Below are positions 21,355 to 33,770 of a DNA stretch of 64,000 bases, piece after piece. The translations under genes were made by a program, and so were the position numbers. The stretch covers positions 6,563,001 to 6,627,000 of the forward strand of contig OX637397.1 in NCBI GenBank assembly GCA_951799425.1, read 5' to 3'. The notes beneath the pieces are model-generated. The model saw only the letters and a list, made by a program, of their open reading frames with translations. It was not told where the DNA came from and searched no databases. The first letter of the stretch is position 1, and each line of letters begins with the position of its first letter. This DNA comes from Ilex aquifolium (Eukaryota > Streptophyta > Magnoliopsida > Aquifoliales > Aquifoliaceae).

Positions 21355-22180
21355 AAATTCTATTTATGGAAAGCAACGACATTTCATTAAAGTTGAAAAC
21401 CTCTCCTGAAAAGCATTCATAGGAATCTCAAGGATAATTGCTCAAAAATCAATGTAGTCTCAAAATAAAAGACTTTAGTCTCTGATATCCCGAAACACTA
21501 ATGGCCTATTTGGTATTGGAGGAAATATTTGGACGGAAAATAGGAGGGAAAATGTTGGGAGTGTTTAGATTGCATATTAAAAAATAATATCCGAAAACAG
21601 TTTTTGGGAAGAGTTTAAAAAAAATGTTTTTGAAAATTTTTAGATTGAAAAACTTATTTGGTTATATATTTTTGAAAATAGTTTTAAAGAACAAAATATT
21701 GTAAAACTTGTTTAAACAATAATCTACAAAACCCCCAATTCCCATCTCTTTCTTTCTTTCCCCCTCTTTCTCCCTAAACAAATTCTATTTATGGAAAGCA
21801 ACGACATTTTATTAAAGTTGAAAACCTCTCCCAAAAGCATTCATAGGAATCTCAAGGATAATTGCTCAAAATCAATGTAGTCTCAAAATAAAAGACTATG
21901 AAACGCTAGTGGCCTATTTGGTATTGGAGGAAATATGTGGACGGAAAATAGAAGGGAAAATGTTGGGTGTGTTTAGATTACATCTCAAAAAATAATATCC
22001 AAAAATAGTTTTTGGGAAGAGTTTTAAGAAAATATTTTTGAAAATTTTTAGATTGAAAACCTATTTGGTTATATATTTTTTTAAATAGTTTTAAAGAACA
22101 AAAAATTGTAAAACATGTTTGGACAATAATCCACAAAACCCCCAATTCCCATCTCTTTCTTTATTTCCCCCACTATCTCT
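21355..22180. repeat. Tandem duplication, two units of about 425 bp
   Basis: AAATTCTATTTATGG begins at 21355 and again at 21780, and both units run through the same sequence to CCCCCAATTCCCATCTC. Unit 2 lacks a few short blocks (for example the stretch around 21477-21492). The phrase GGCCTATTTGGTATTGG in each unit resembles the ends of hAT-type MITEs, and CCAAACAAGGCC at about 22852-22863 could be an opposite end, but I could not establish a TSD. Confidence 0.85.
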
Positions 22181-22310
22181 CTCTCTCTCTCTCTCTCTCC
22201 CCCCCCCCCCCCCCCCTCTCTTCCAAAGCACACAAAAAAAAAACACACACACAACACACATACACCCTCACACACACTCATACACACAGACAACTCACAT
22301 ATATATATAA
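22178..22310. repeat. Microsatellites (CT)n, C run, (CA)n
   Basis: Simple repeats follow one another: CT units, a run of about 18 C, then CA-rich DNA. The two overlapping frames on opposite strands here are repeat artefacts. Confidence 0.95.
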
Positions 22311-23865
22311 TAAAACGTATAACAGCTTGAATTTTTATCCTTTACATATTTTTTGCTCTAAAAATATCACATCATTCATTTTTATCACATGTTCAATTAT
22401 TTAATATTTAATTAATTTATAGTTTAACATAATTTTTATTTCAAACATTATCCATATACAATAATATACACATGGTGAAAAAATTTAATATAGTGGAATC
22501 GATTTTTTGGCACTCGAATTTTATATCCTATTGTGCCTTTAGGCACGAGTTATGATTGATATATATATATGCTGAGTGAGAGTAAACGAGAGAGAGCGAG
22601 AGAGGACGAAAGAAAAAAGGGGGGCTTTTGCTGTTAACAAAATTCAAAATGTGGACCTCATTTAAGAGTAGAGGTTGTTTCCCTTATTTTCTATTTTGAC
22701 TTGAAAATTAAGAGAACATTATTTAGGTGTTTTTTAGTTTTTGTTCTCAATTCTCACTCCTTTTGAAAAATTATTTTTAAAAATTTCTAACCAAACAACA
22801 TCTGCATTGTTTTTACTAATTTGAAAACAAAAAACTGTTTTTAAAACACAATCCAAACAAGGCCGCTGTTTTTGGTTTGTTTGGTTGGAGAAAAAAGAAC
22901 AGGGATGAAGAGAAAATGAAAGGATAGTGGATGAAATTCTGAAAGCAAAAGTGGATAAGATGATTAGACATTAGAGTCTGTTAATTTCACCTTTATCACT
23001 TTTGAAAAACCAAATAAAGAAGGAGTCCACGTTACTTTTAACTCTACTTTATACTACGGTTTAACTTTACTTTATAGTATGGTTGCATTCGGTAACATTT
23101 TTATTTTTATGTTTTTTTTATAAAAAAATAGAATCAATTTTTATTTTTTTGCCTATGATAAACTGATAAAACATAAACGTATTTAGTTGCAGTTTTTGTT
23201 TAAAAATCTTTAAAAACTATAATACAAAACATGTTTGGTAATTACTTTAATTTTTATTACATATTTTAATTATATATTAATTTTATCATGAAAAACAAAT
23301 TAAAGTTGGGTCCACCGTTACTTTTTGTGCAACTTGAGTGAAACTATGCAATAGATGAATAATTACTTGCAACTTGATGGACACAATTATGACATTAAAG
23401 CCAGCCTTATGTTTTTTTTTTTTCTCTAATTAATAGAGCCAGCCCCTCAAACATTTAATTTCACCAAATTAATATCAATTTGGTATTCTATTCTTTCATT
23501 TAAAAAATTTTAATTTTAATTTCATCAAATTATCCTATATTTTAATAATTTAAGATTAATTTTATTAAAATTAGTATTATTTTATTAGTTTAACGTCATA
23601 TTAACCTTTAATTTTATCAAATCAATGTTTAATTGACCTTTAATTTTATTAAATTTACATTCAATGTTATACAATTACTATTAATTTTTTTAAAATTAAC
23701 ACCGTATTAGTATTTAATTTCATTAATTTAAATTTAAATTTTATCACATTAACACCAAAATTTAATTTCATCACTTTAACATTTAATTTTATCAAATTAA
23801 AATTATATTATTAATTTAACACTAAGAAATGCCTTTTAAATAGGAAAAGAGAACAAGATGGTATG
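22311..23865. other. Gene-free, strongly AT-rich DNA
   Basis: No gene seen. 23455-23820 is a degenerate array of AATTTTATCAAATTAA-like words. About 22900-23060 belongs to a dispersed repeat (CACTTTTGAAAAACAAA plus a GTCCAC word) seen again near 26150, 26840, 29750, 32150 and 61650. Confidence 0.6.
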
Positions 23866-23870
23866 ATATT

Positions 23871-24430
23871 TGATGATGCACAAATTGGTTTTCGTGCACC
23901 ACAGTCAAGTAAATAATATAAAAATGCAGTAAACAAACAATCAATGCCAAAAATGGCAAATAAAGGAGTAAAACAGAGATTTTTAGTGGTTCGGCCTTGG
24001 CCTACGTCCACTTTTAATGGCAACGATGGCCTTTGGTGTTCTTTATTGATGAATAATCGTCACCGGAGCTACAGAGCTTTTAGGGAGAGATGAACAACAA
24101 CGTTATGCAAGGTAGGAGATGAGGTATTTTTTGGGAAGCGTGTCCTAGATGGAGAGGGCTTTACATTTTATAGAGCTAGGGTTTTGAGGTGAGGTGGTGA
24201 CGTGAGAGAGGGGTTTCCTAATTAGGTAGGGTTTCTCCGTGCGCCGCATCCTTCTCCTTTGCATTCCAACTCCTTTGGAGGAGGGCCCCCGATGGTTTGG
24301 ACTCTGGATTTAGCCTTGGTGGGTCTTTGCACTTTGGGCTTCATTGGGCCTGCTGGGTCTTCATGAGTTTGGGTCTCTGATTATAATTGGGCTTCAACAT
24401 GAATTTGGGCCTTTTGGGCCTGGCCCATCA
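23871..24430 (-). mobile_element. Solo LTR, 560 bp, TSD ATATT, same family as the 32391-36907 element
   Basis: Begins TGATGATGCAC and ends GGCCCATCA, the same termini as the LTRs at 32391 and 36350. It shares the inner string GGTTCGGCC/GGTTCGGTC...CCTACGTCCACTTT. ATATT flanks it at 23866-23870 and 24431-24435. It is clearly diverged from those LTRs in its middle, so it is an older relative. Strand is assigned by similarity to the element whose PBS shows it to be on minus. Confidence 0.9.
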
Positions 24431-24435
24431 ATATT

Positions 24436-25134
24436 GATTCAATCTTGGTGTATATATAGCACTTGGAGTAAAATAGGTAACTCATAGGAAAATTAGTCAT
24501 TACATCACAAGTTTTTTTGCTTGTTAGGAACGGAATGGATGGTAGGAGTGATTTTTGAAACGCATAATATATAAACTATAGGAGTATGCAGTGATATTTT
24601 AAAAATTAAGAAGGGTATCAATGAAATATGACCTAAATTCAGGGGTGTCAATAAAATTTATCCTTAATTTTACTGCCTATGTCTCAATTGTAATGACAAG
24701 TAGTGGTAATGTTTTTTGTTTTTTTTTCTTTTTTTGTGGAGTGAATAATTTTTTTTCTCATAAAGTGTTAGTGAATAAATTTTACTTATGAAAAAAAAGT
24801 AAGGATATTACATCAAACTCAAAACCCATTCTGAAAAGCACGCATAGCTCTATAAAAAAAAAAAATTCCTGAAGATCAACGAAATCACTAAATAAAAAGA
24901 ATAATAAATAAATAAATATATATATCTATATTTTACGTCCCGAAAGCTTAGGTGCACTACTAGTCTATTTTATACCGAGGAAAATAGATGGATAAAAAAA
25001 AAAAAAATACTACTTTTCTTTGCTTGGTTGGAAATGAAAAATAGGAGGGAAAGAAGAGAGAGAGCGTGTCATCCCCGTCCATCAATACTAAATCCGTCAT
25101 TGAGACTACCTCTTTTAAATTTAACTCTTGCGCC
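24436..25134. other. Gene-free AT-rich DNA
   Basis: No gene or element with defined ends seen. Confidence 0.6.
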
Positions 25135-25137
25135 TAA

Positions 25138-25503
25138 GAGCATCTCCAAGGGGAGTGCTATTTTTGGTGTGCCAAATACCATTTTACAACCTTTAATAGT
25201 GTTTTGACACCTCTAAATTATAAATTTGCTCTAATGGCAGGTGCTAAAATGGGGTGCCATTTTCATATTTTTATTCATCAATCTATATGAATCGTTGGAT
25301 CTATATTCATCTAACGGATCTATATTTACCAATCCATTTGCAACCTCCCATTTTCTCTCTCCAGAGTTGCCAAAAATGCAACCTCAAAGACCTTGATGCC
25401 ATTTTCCAACCCCATATGCCACCCCCTTTAGAGTGAACTTTTTTGAATTTGGGATGGCATATGGGGTATGCCACCCCATATGCCTCCCCCCTTGGAGATG
25501 CTC
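25138..25503. mobile_element. Tourist-like (PIF/Harbinger) MITE, 366 bp
   Basis: Terminal inverted repeats GAGCATCTCCAAGGGG and CCCCTTGGAGATGCTC are perfect over 16 bp and flanked by TAA (25135-25137, 25504-25506). The 3-bp TAA/TTA target and the GAGCATCTCCAA-type end are typical of PIF/Harbinger-derived MITEs. A 5-bp CTAAG duplication with slightly shorter ends fits equally well, so the superfamily is not certain. The inside has no coding capacity and contains GGCATATGGGG/CCCCATATGCC sub-palindromes. The 60-codon frame here is a shadow. Confidence 0.88.
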
Positions 25504-25509
25504 TAAGTC

Positions 25510-26918
25510 TAAATTAACTACAGATCACGGGTCCAAATGAATTCGGGTGGGATTCCTGAGTTATCAAAAAATCTATATAATAAAGTAGCTTACAATTCAA
25601 ATCTCAAAAGATAAACAAAATGACTTTTGCTTTTCGCGGTTCAGATAACTTTAAATTTTACTTTAAAGTAAATCTAACGGCTAATATTAACACCCTAAAT
25701 TTAATAGGAAAAATAGACCCCTAAGGGTGTGTTTGGAGTGATTTTTTAAAACTACTTCTATAAATTATTTATCATAAGTACTTTAAAAAAAAAATAGTGT
25801 TTGAAACCGCCTCACCATTATCTCTACCACCACCACCCCCACCACCACCACCATCGCCGCCGCCGCCACCACCACCACCACCACCGCCGCCACCCTCGCC
25901 GCCATCACCGTCACCACGGTCATTGCCACCCACCACAACCATCACCGTCTCCTACCACTATCACCTCTCACTCCACTATAATCGATACTTAAATTCATTT
26001 ATCTCTCTTTTATGTTTGTGATTTGATTTTGGATATGAATACAAATATGTTTATTGTTTATCATTTTTTATTACTCGGCAATAACTAGTAATTAAATAAA
26101 TTGGACTACATGATAAGGTTGATAAATTTACCTTTGTGCCCTCAAAGTGGAAACTTGTCTCTCACTTTTGGAAAACAAATAAAGTAGCGGTATCTATCTG
26201 CCACTTTATTCTGTTCCCACATCACACTTTTATTTTGTCCAGCAAACAAAAGTGGTGGGATGGGATCACTTTATTTTCAATTCAATTTTACGAAATAATC
26301 ACTCAAAGTTATTATTTATACTTATATGTAAATTAAATCGGATGATAATCGAGCTAGACAATAATATATCCGTAAACGAATCTATGTAAAAAGATTTAAC
26401 GTTTAGCATAATCGATCAAAAAAATTAATTTATATATTATATATATATATGACTAATAAAATTCAAATTTAAATCAAATTGGAATAAAAAATCTGATCCA
26501 TTATGAGTCTAAAGCTGAGACAACGCTTAAAGCGGTTTTGATATTTCAACGAGTGAACTCATTCCCTCGATGATGAAATAGTGTTAACTAGTTCTGTGTG
26601 ATCAGAAGGAAAAAACTGCTTTTAAGAGTTTTGTTATGAGTTCAAATATTTTGAATTTGAATTTTAGTAATTTTTTAGAATTAAGTCATAAGAAATTTAT
26701 TTATTATGAATATCCTATTTTCGTCGTAGATGATATGTTTTTGACCTGACAAAAAAATTAGATAATATGCGCATAAAAGACTTGAACAACCAAAATTATA
26801 AAAAAAGAAAGAAAAAGAAAAAATGGAGTCCACGTGACTTTATTTTGTACCACCACACTTTTGAAAAACAAAAAAAGTTGGTTTAGAATTTTTGAAAAGC
26901 AAGAATTTAAGAAGATGT
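25510..26918. other. Gene-free DNA with GCC/CAC trinucleotide repeat
   Basis: An imperfect CCA/CCG trinucleotide repeat lies at about 25828-25920. The two overlapping frames it creates (one Pro-rich, one His/Arg-rich) are repeat artefacts. GGGTGTGTTTGGAGTG at 25725 resembles a hAT-MITE end without a partner. Confidence 0.65.
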
Positions 26919-26920
26919 TT

Positions 26921-27224
26921 TTTTTTTGACAGAAACAGTAAAACCTAACAGTCAAACCAACTCAACCTCTTAAAAGGGAAGAGTTGGTTGACACTAATAT
27001 ACACACACACCCCAAGACTTCCCCGATGTGGGAAGCCCCAGTCCCCCTACAGGGACCTTTAACCCATGGCGCTTTGACCGGCGAAGGACCGGGAACACAC
27101 CAAGGAAATGTCAGGGTGCACACACGCACACAGCTGTCACGGCAGCACAGTTTTTTCTTTTTTTGACAGAAACGGTAAAACCTAACAGTCAAACCAACTC
27201 AACCCCTTAAAAGGGAAAAGTTGG
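26921..27224. repeat. 67-bp direct repeats flanking a GC-rich 170-bp segment
   Basis: A unit containing TTGACAGAAAC, AAAACCTAACAGTC and TTAAAAGGGAA occurs at 26921-26987 and again at 27158-27224 with a few differences. Between them is GC-rich DNA unlike the AT-rich surroundings. Two terminal direct repeats around a short unique core resemble a miniature terminal-repeat element, but I find no TSD. Confidence 0.7.
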
Positions 27225-27539
27225 GATGGAACTAGTGGTGTCTTGTCTAACACTAAACTCGTTGGTGCTGAGTACCAGCTGTCAATGCCAGCCTGGTACC
27301 TGATAAGTATGGAATATTTTCTCCATGTGAAGAGAAGAAAAGCCAGTCACGAAGTCTGGGCATCTTCATGACTACCAACCAGATCAACGAAGGAAAAGTT
27401 GCCAGCACCGAGTGAATCCATTCCCTCAACTAGCTCCACTGTCATAAGCTTATCTAGAAGAAAGCACAAAACCGACCTCAAATTTCACAGCAAACTAGAA
27501 ACAAAAATCCTTGTGCTTTTCCATAGATCAACAGCAAAA

Positions 27540-28020
27540 ATGGCCGAGTCTGTTGTCTCTTTGGTCGTGGAAAGACTTGGTGATTTGCTAATCAACGAAG
27601 CAAAATTCCTTTCTTCCGTGGCCACCCAAGTTGAGCAAATTCAAGCTGAGCTAAAGCGAATGCAGTGCTTTCTAAAAGATGCAGACGCATGACAATATGA
27701 AGATGAGACGGTTCGTAATTGGGTCGCGGAAATTAGAGAGCTTGCTCTTGATGTCCAAGACGTCCTAGAAACTTATGCTTTTGGAGTTTCGTCGAGGATG
27801 GAGGGGGGAATCCTTAGAAGATATATATGGTGGCATATTGAAAAAACCTATAGTCCTCTACAAAGTTGGGTTAGAGATCGAGGCTATTAAAACCAAGATT
27901 TCAGACCTGACTGCAAGTTTGCAAACTTACGGCATAAAAGCTATAAGAGAAGGGGAAAGTTCAAATTCTGCAAATGAGAAACTACAGCGGTTAAGGAAGT
28001 CTTATTCTCATGTTGTGGAT
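27540..28020 (+). pseudogene. CNL resistance-gene 5' fragment (CC domain), broken
   Basis: Starts with the same leader and ATG as the CNL at 39432 (MAESVVSLVVERLGDLL). A TGA at about 27690 replaces an arginine codon of the intact copies, and a 4-bp TA-rich insertion near 27820 shifts the frame. The match ends at 28020, just before the NB-ARC begins, where LTR-like DNA takes over. CC domains of this type mediate signalling or self-association in immune receptors, but this copy can make only a short peptide. In its CC region it is nearly identical to the 39432 copy. Confidence 0.92.
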
Positions 28021-28783
28021 TGCGGGGTTGTAGCATTTAAAATGTACATTTGCACATGCCACGCCTTAAATTTGTTCATAGCATTAGTATTTTGTCATAC
28101 CAGCGGTTGAGATGACCCATTCGTGGGATATCATATTACAGATGAGGCTTCCGGTACTTGAGACTTGAGTAAGTCTTAAAGGAAGGAGAGAAAAGGGGTT
28201 TGAATGGATATTTGGCCCTTGGGGCATGTGTTTGTATGTATGGGCATAAGTCCAAATGATTTGTATTTTCAATTTGGAAAAGTAATAGATAGACCTTGGG
28301 TCATTTTAAAGTGTAATGGTGTAAACCCAATTGATATGTTAGATGTCTTTATTTAATGACTATTATATGTGTATATTGGGGCAATTAGATGTGTATATTG
28401 AGAACAAGAGATGTATGTTTAATTCACATGGATTGTGGCCACCGAGTGAGGGTGGGTTGTGATATATTTATGCATATGAAAATTGTGAATATTAGATGGG
28501 AAAAAGACTTGCAAAACAAAGGAGGTTATGTCGAAATTTTATGAAAAATTAAAAGACTTGTTAAGTGTGTAAAACACCTTTTAAATAGGTGGGGGTGGTG
28601 TAAAAAGGGGGGTTTAGAAACCTTGAAGGAATAGGCTAACAATGGAATAAAAATGGTTGAAAAATTTTGGGAAAACGTGGGAAATGAATGAGAAATCAAT
28701 TTATTCAACCTAATGACCTTTCATTTACTTTTCTTCTTCTTTTTCACTCACTCCCCGGGTTTGTGGAAATTCGGGGCGTGACA
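28021..28783 (+). mobile_element. LTR-like fragment ending the CNL 5' pseudogene
   Basis: The right end reads TTCGGGGCGTGACA, a typical plant gypsy LTR 3' end, in plus orientation. A TGTAGCATTT at 28029 may be near the left end. I find no TSD, so it may be a recombined or truncated LTR. No coding capacity. Confidence 0.5.
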
Positions 28784-28909
28784 ACAAAAGCCCTAAAAAT
28801 TGTACACTTAACAACTAAATTTCAGATTCAGTAGTTGGGCCCAAAAAAACAGCCCACATATTTTGTTACAACGGTCAAAACTCAGTACAGTAAAAGCAAA
28901 ACTCTCCTC

Positions 28910-29030
28910 TGTTTCTCTCTCTCACACACACACACTCTCTCTCACACACACACACACTCTCTCTCTCTTACATCACCAATTAAACACAAACAAAACTCCC
29001 TCTCTCTTTCACACACACACACTCAACTTT
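28910..29030. repeat. (CT)n/(CA)n microsatellite
   Basis: Alternating CACACA and CTCTCT blocks. Two overlapping plus frames here are artefacts of the repeat. Confidence 0.95.
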
Positions 29031-29071
29031 ACATCTTCAATCATACACCAAATCAAACCCACATAATATAA

Positions 29072-30829
29072 CCTATTTAATTTTGCAAACTTTGATTAAG
29101 AAATAACTAAAATATCAAATTTTAATGTTGCAAATAACCATGATAAATCAAATTATATTGTTTTTATATTTTTTGTAATTTTAAGCTCATGTTATATTCT
29201 GTAATTATAGATATCTTATGGTTATTTAGAACTAATTTGTTGATTATGTATTTTAAATATGGCAACTAGAAAATAATCATTTGGATAAAATCTTTCTAAA
29301 AAATGAGAAAATTTTAAAATAATTGAATCTCAAAATGATCTCTTTATTCCTACTACTAAACAAAATGTCATAGAAAAATAGGTTAAAGTCCTGCAAATAA
29401 ATAATTAATAGATCCCAAAGAATAAGAAATAATAAAATAATATAACAAAAATAATAATAATAAAATATTCACGATGAGAGTTAAACATGCAAAACAAACA
29501 TCTTGCATGCAAAATATACAAATAAAAAATAAAAAAAATATTAGTAAAGAAAATTTTAAAATTAATAAAATATTACTTAAGATCGACCATGTCACAAGAA
29601 AAAATGGGGAAATTACCGATACACACCATTGAAAAAAAAGCCTCATTTAGACCTCAAGTTTTCTTGAGCCGCCTGGTTAGGCTTCTTACGTACTTCCCAG
29701 AAACACACAGAGGTGTGGTCCACGATACTGATGTATTTTGGACCACTCTTGTGGAAAACAGACAGAGGTGGGGGTTCACATTACTTTATTTTGGCCAAGA
29801 AGACAAACAAACCAAAATGATGAGATCCACCAGGTACATTTCGGAACAAACAGTAAGGAAAATAATTTTCCTCTAAAAAATTTTCATTATGCCACACAAA
29901 AAAAGGAAAAAAAAATTCCCTACTTTTCTATATAAAAGGAGAAATTAGTAGTGAATGTTATCTGGTTGGTTTGATGGGTATGAAAGAAGTTTAGATTTAG
30001 AATTTCGATTAATGGGTATAAGGAATGAAATTCTTCGCCTTATATGTTTCGAATGAATAGTCTAAAAAACTCAAACTCAGTTGTCCATGTGATGAGCACG
30101 TAAGACATTCCGTTTAAAAATCTAACGGCGGCTGATAGAAGGACTTAATTACAAAAATTTTAGTGTTTCAGGGCTCAATTGACACGAAAATTAGTTCAGG
30201 GGCTTAGTTGCTATAATTTTTGAGTTCAAGTGATCAATTGACATGAAATTTAGTTTAGGAACTTCATTGACACAAGGATATAATTTGAGGATCATTTGTG
30301 TAGTTTACTCAAAAAAAAAACTAATGTCACCTTTTTTTTTTTTTTTGTAAAAATTTCAATCTTAATTTTATTTTTCAGTATCACAATCAAGTCCTTAATT
30401 TGGACAACACTTTGAAAAGCAAACAAAGGTGAGATTATCCATCATTCTTTTCCTCTAATAATGGAAACGTACAATCAGGTATCTTATCAAAGACTAAACT
30501 CCTCAACACATTATTCATGTAATGGAAATTCGTCCGCAAAGTCTTCGTCGTCGCCCAAGTGGCACGGTGCATTGATTTTTATTAACGACCTCTTGTCCTT
30601 CTCCATTTGAAAACAAATTAAATTGAAAACTTTGAAGAAGATATAATACAATTAAAATTAGGGCATCCTAAACTGTTGAAAATTAATACTACTAACTTCT
30701 TAACGGGTTGATACAAACCTATTTAAACATAATTCAAACATGACTCTAAACAATAATATAGGAGTTTGATTTTGATTATCAACCCAAATTAATAAACGAC
30801 ACAGTACAATATAAACTATTGAAAATTAT
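29072..30829. other. Gene-free AT-rich DNA
   Basis: No gene seen. The phrase GTCTTCGTCGTCGCCCAAGTGGCACGG-like (near 30540) is part of the CNL upstream cassette also present near 37300 and 38190. About 29740-29830 carries the dispersed CACTTT...AACAAA repeat. Confidence 0.6.
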
Positions 30830-31070
30830 ACCTACAACTCATTGGCACTGGCATGGACCAATGGGTAGAACACAACTGCAGCCCTTCTATTGGTCCACCA
30901 TGTGGAAGCAGGTCAACCAAGGCTAGACTATCTTCAACACTACCAATCATATCTCACGGAGGAGAAGTTGCCAGCACTAAGTGAAACCATTCCCTCAACT
31001 AGGTTAACTTGCATACCAATTTTCTAAAAGATGCAGACAGAAGACAAGATTAAGACACGTAATTAGAATC
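30830..31070 (+). pseudogene. CNL upstream cassette with tiny CNL coding relic
   Basis: 30830-31010 repeats the leader sequence found before the CNL copies (GAGAAGTTGCCAGCAC, CCATTCCCTCAACTAG). At about 31018-31050 it jumps to TTTTCTAAAAGATGCAGACAG, the codons for FLKDAD of the CC domain. The intervening leader and first 40 codons are deleted. This is the remnant of a further gene copy. Confidence 0.75.
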
Positions 31071-31369
31071 TTTGTTTATAGCTATGTTAGCCTCCGATTT
31101 AGTCCAAATCAGCGGGTGCATAATAACAATAATCTAGTAGTTTTAGTTTCGTCTAAGTATGTTATCGACTCTTTTGAAAACTAAAAACGAAGGAATATTA
31201 TTCGTAAATTAGTTTTTGTTTTTGCTCTGTTCTCATATTAACCAAAAATTGAATAAATATTGTTATATATTGACCACTTAATATTACAGAAACATAAGGG
31301 CGAAACTCTACCGAAACAAACATACGAGTGAAACTCTGTCTCCTTTCTTAAGGATTTTTTTTTTTGTCT

Positions 31370-32390
31370 CTCTTGCGGGCATTTCTTTACCCCTATACAA
31401 GTTTTTTACTACGCTATAGATGTATTGTACCGCAATTGTAATAGTTGATTGCTTATCGTAATAGTGATCTATTGATGTATGCAAAAAAAAAAAAGACAGT
31501 TATGAATGAAGTGAGACTATTAAGAAATAATGTATAGTTCCCAAAAATACAAAAAAGTGTAGAAGAATATGGGAAAAAAATTTGTTGCTATTTTCTGGAG
31601 TATTATAGAAATTAACATGTGATCTAGTGTAAAAATAATCCTAGATATTTGGACCGTGATGTATGGGCTGATTTGATAACCCAATAGCCCAATGGGAAGC
31701 CAAATTGGGATTTAGATCCCCTCCATTATCTATTCCCTTCAATTCCCTCAAATAAAGAGTTCGATAGCTGACATGTACAAAATTTTAATTTAAAACAATA
31801 TGTTTTCATAGTTATTTTGTTGTTGGTGATGCGCTAAATCATGGTTAAGGAGTTTTCGGATAAGAAAAAAAAATCTGACAAGAACCACAACTCTATTTTT
31901 GTGGATTTGTGGTCCCTTTTCTGGTCTCTAGAAAAATTGCTCAAAATCAACCTAGTTTGAAAATAAAAATAGCATAGAATGCATGGATAAAAAAAAAGGA
32001 CGGAAAATAAGGTAATTTTCTATGTTTGTTTGGGAAAGAAAAATAGGATGAAAAGAAGAAAGAAAAATAAACTAAATTTACCTTTATGCCCTCCAAGTGG
32101 CAGATTGTCTCAGATATAAATTAACAAAGTTGTGCTCTACTTTACTTCACATTGGTTTGGACCACACTTTGAAAAACAAACAAAGGTTGGGTTATCCATC
32201 ATTCTTTTCCTCTAAATGGAAACAATCGAGTATCCTGTCAAACACTAAACTCGTTAATACGTTATTCGTGTAGGGCTTGACTACGTTATCGAAGAAATAA
32301 ATTTGGTACAATATCTCTAAATTTTATTATTTTAATAGATATTTTTATAATTTTTGTGAGTCGTTTTACAACTAAAAAATTTATCATTAT
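31370..32390. repeat. Segmental duplication, copy 1 (continues at 36908-37480)
   Basis: The stretch matches 61050-62250 over most of its length; for example, TTTGATAACCCAATAGCCCA occurs in both. The copies differ by scattered substitutions and by about 330 bp extra in copy 2 (about 61705-62030). The match continues after the retrotransposon at 36908, showing that the element was inserted into this copy. Confidence 0.88.
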
Positions 32391-32948
32391 TGATGATGCA
32401 CAAAATTGACTTTGCACACCACTAGTCAAGTAATTTAGAAATTAATCAATAATAAAAGTAGAGGGAGACGGGATTTATAGTGGTTCGGTCAATTCGACCT
32501 ACGTCCACTTTGGAATGGCAGAGAGTTGCCGGTATTTTATTGATTCCGGTGAACGGAGTGTTACAGATTGGAGAGGAATATGAGTTTTATGCTCTGTAGA
32601 AGGTGATGCTCCCCAAGTGTTGGTGGGGCTTACATTTTATAGTCATTCTCCAACAGAGTGGAGCTATTAAGTGGCAAATATCTGGCTATCCTGGTGGAAC
32701 TTGCAGATTCTCCTCAACGGGTGTGGCCGTTGAGGAGCTCCCCACAAGACTCGGTCCAAGTTGACTGCTTCCAAGGTGGTAGAGAAGGTAAGGGTGCTCT
32801 CTGGATCTTTGTAGCTAAGCCGAGGCAGCTCCATGGTGCACTTAATTGGGCTTGAGTCTTCATAAGTTTGAGCCTTTAATTGCAACTGGGCTTCAGTATG
32901 GTTTTGGGCCTTTTCACATAAATTAGGCCATTTGGGCTTGGCCCATCA
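32391..32948 (-). repeat. LTR (left; 3' LTR of the minus-strand element)
   Basis: 558 bp. Differs from the partner LTR at two sites (near 32610 and 32627). The polypurine side of the element abuts it: minus-strand GGGGGGCAAA is directly before TGATGGG. Confidence 0.95.
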
Positions 32949-33089
32949 TTTGCCCCCCAATGCCCCTGTGTCCAAGGAAACTTGGAAAAGAGGGCATTAG
33001 TTTACATCTTGAGTTTTAGGCGGTGGAGACTTCCTTTGCTAGATGACTCTTCCCTTACACGATGCATTTTTGCTTTTGGGCAGTTTTGG

Positions 33090-33290
33090 GAAGATCTCCA
33101 ACCCAAGTGGGCGTGCAGGGAATGCGGAGCAGCCCCTTGGGCGTGCAGCAGAGGTGGAGCAGAAGCGGAGCAGCCCCTTGGTCGTGCAGCTAAGGCGGAG
33201 CAGCCCCTTGGGCGTGCAGCGGAGGCGGAGCAGCCCCTTGGGCGTGCAGCGGCGGCGGAGCAGCCCCTTGGGCGTGCAGCCTGCTGAGAC
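33090..33290. repeat. 30-bp GC-rich minisatellite, 5 copies
   Basis: The core GGAGCAGCCCCTTGG repeats five times from about 33127, four of them at exact 30-bp steps. The unit is a multiple of three, so frames on both strands stay open across it. Confidence 0.95.
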
Positions 33291-33339
33291 GCTGAGGGTG
33301 CTGATCTGGGCGAGCAGCACTATTCTGGGAGAGCATAAA

Positions 33340-33770
33340 TTTTTTTTTTTTTTTTTTTTTCGAAAAAACTTCGGGAGGCCAAAACAGCTGTTTCTGAGAC
33401 TTTTTTGGACTTTTTACAGCATCAATCACAGCCTTAAGCTGTGAGTATTGTAGGGCTCGTCGAGAGCTTCGATTTGATATATTATGGGCCCTATTTGGAG
33501 TTACGGAGCAGAAGTTACGGTCAAAACTTCGAGCAGAGAGTTGGGCGTCCAGGCAGCTTTTGGGCGAGCACACTGTGTCTTGGGCGAGCAGATAGGGTCC
33601 TGGGCGAGCAGGAATTTTTTTTTTTTTTTCAAAAAAACTTCGGGAGGCCAAAACAGCTGTTTCTGAGCCTTTTTTGGACTTTTTACAGCATCAGTCACAG
33701 CCAAAGGCTGTGAGTCTTGTAGAGCTCGTCGAGAGCTTCGATTTGATATATTATAAGCCCCATTTTGAAC
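33340..33770. repeat. Pair of ~145-bp direct repeats
   Basis: ACTTCGGGAGGCCAAAACAG begins at about 33369 and again at about 33640, and each copy runs to a GAGAGCTTCGATTTGATATA string. A poly-T tract precedes each copy. The GGGCGAGC word recurs between and after them, to about 33900. Confidence 0.9.

Noticed and set aside
22081..22310. Two opposite-strand frames of 60-70 codons
   Set aside because: Made of CT, C and CA simple repeats.
21502..22863. A long hAT-type MITE between GGCCTATTTGG and CCAAACAAGGCC
   Set aside because: No matching 8-bp TSD, and the left end is duplicated by the tandem repeat.
25797..26021. Proline-rich and His/Arg-rich frames on the plus strand
   Set aside because: Both are translations of an imperfect CCA/CCG microsatellite in two frames.
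33090..33290. Regularly spaced repeats resembling a CRISPR array
   Set aside because: Units are contiguous with no unique spacers, and this is a plant nuclear sequence.
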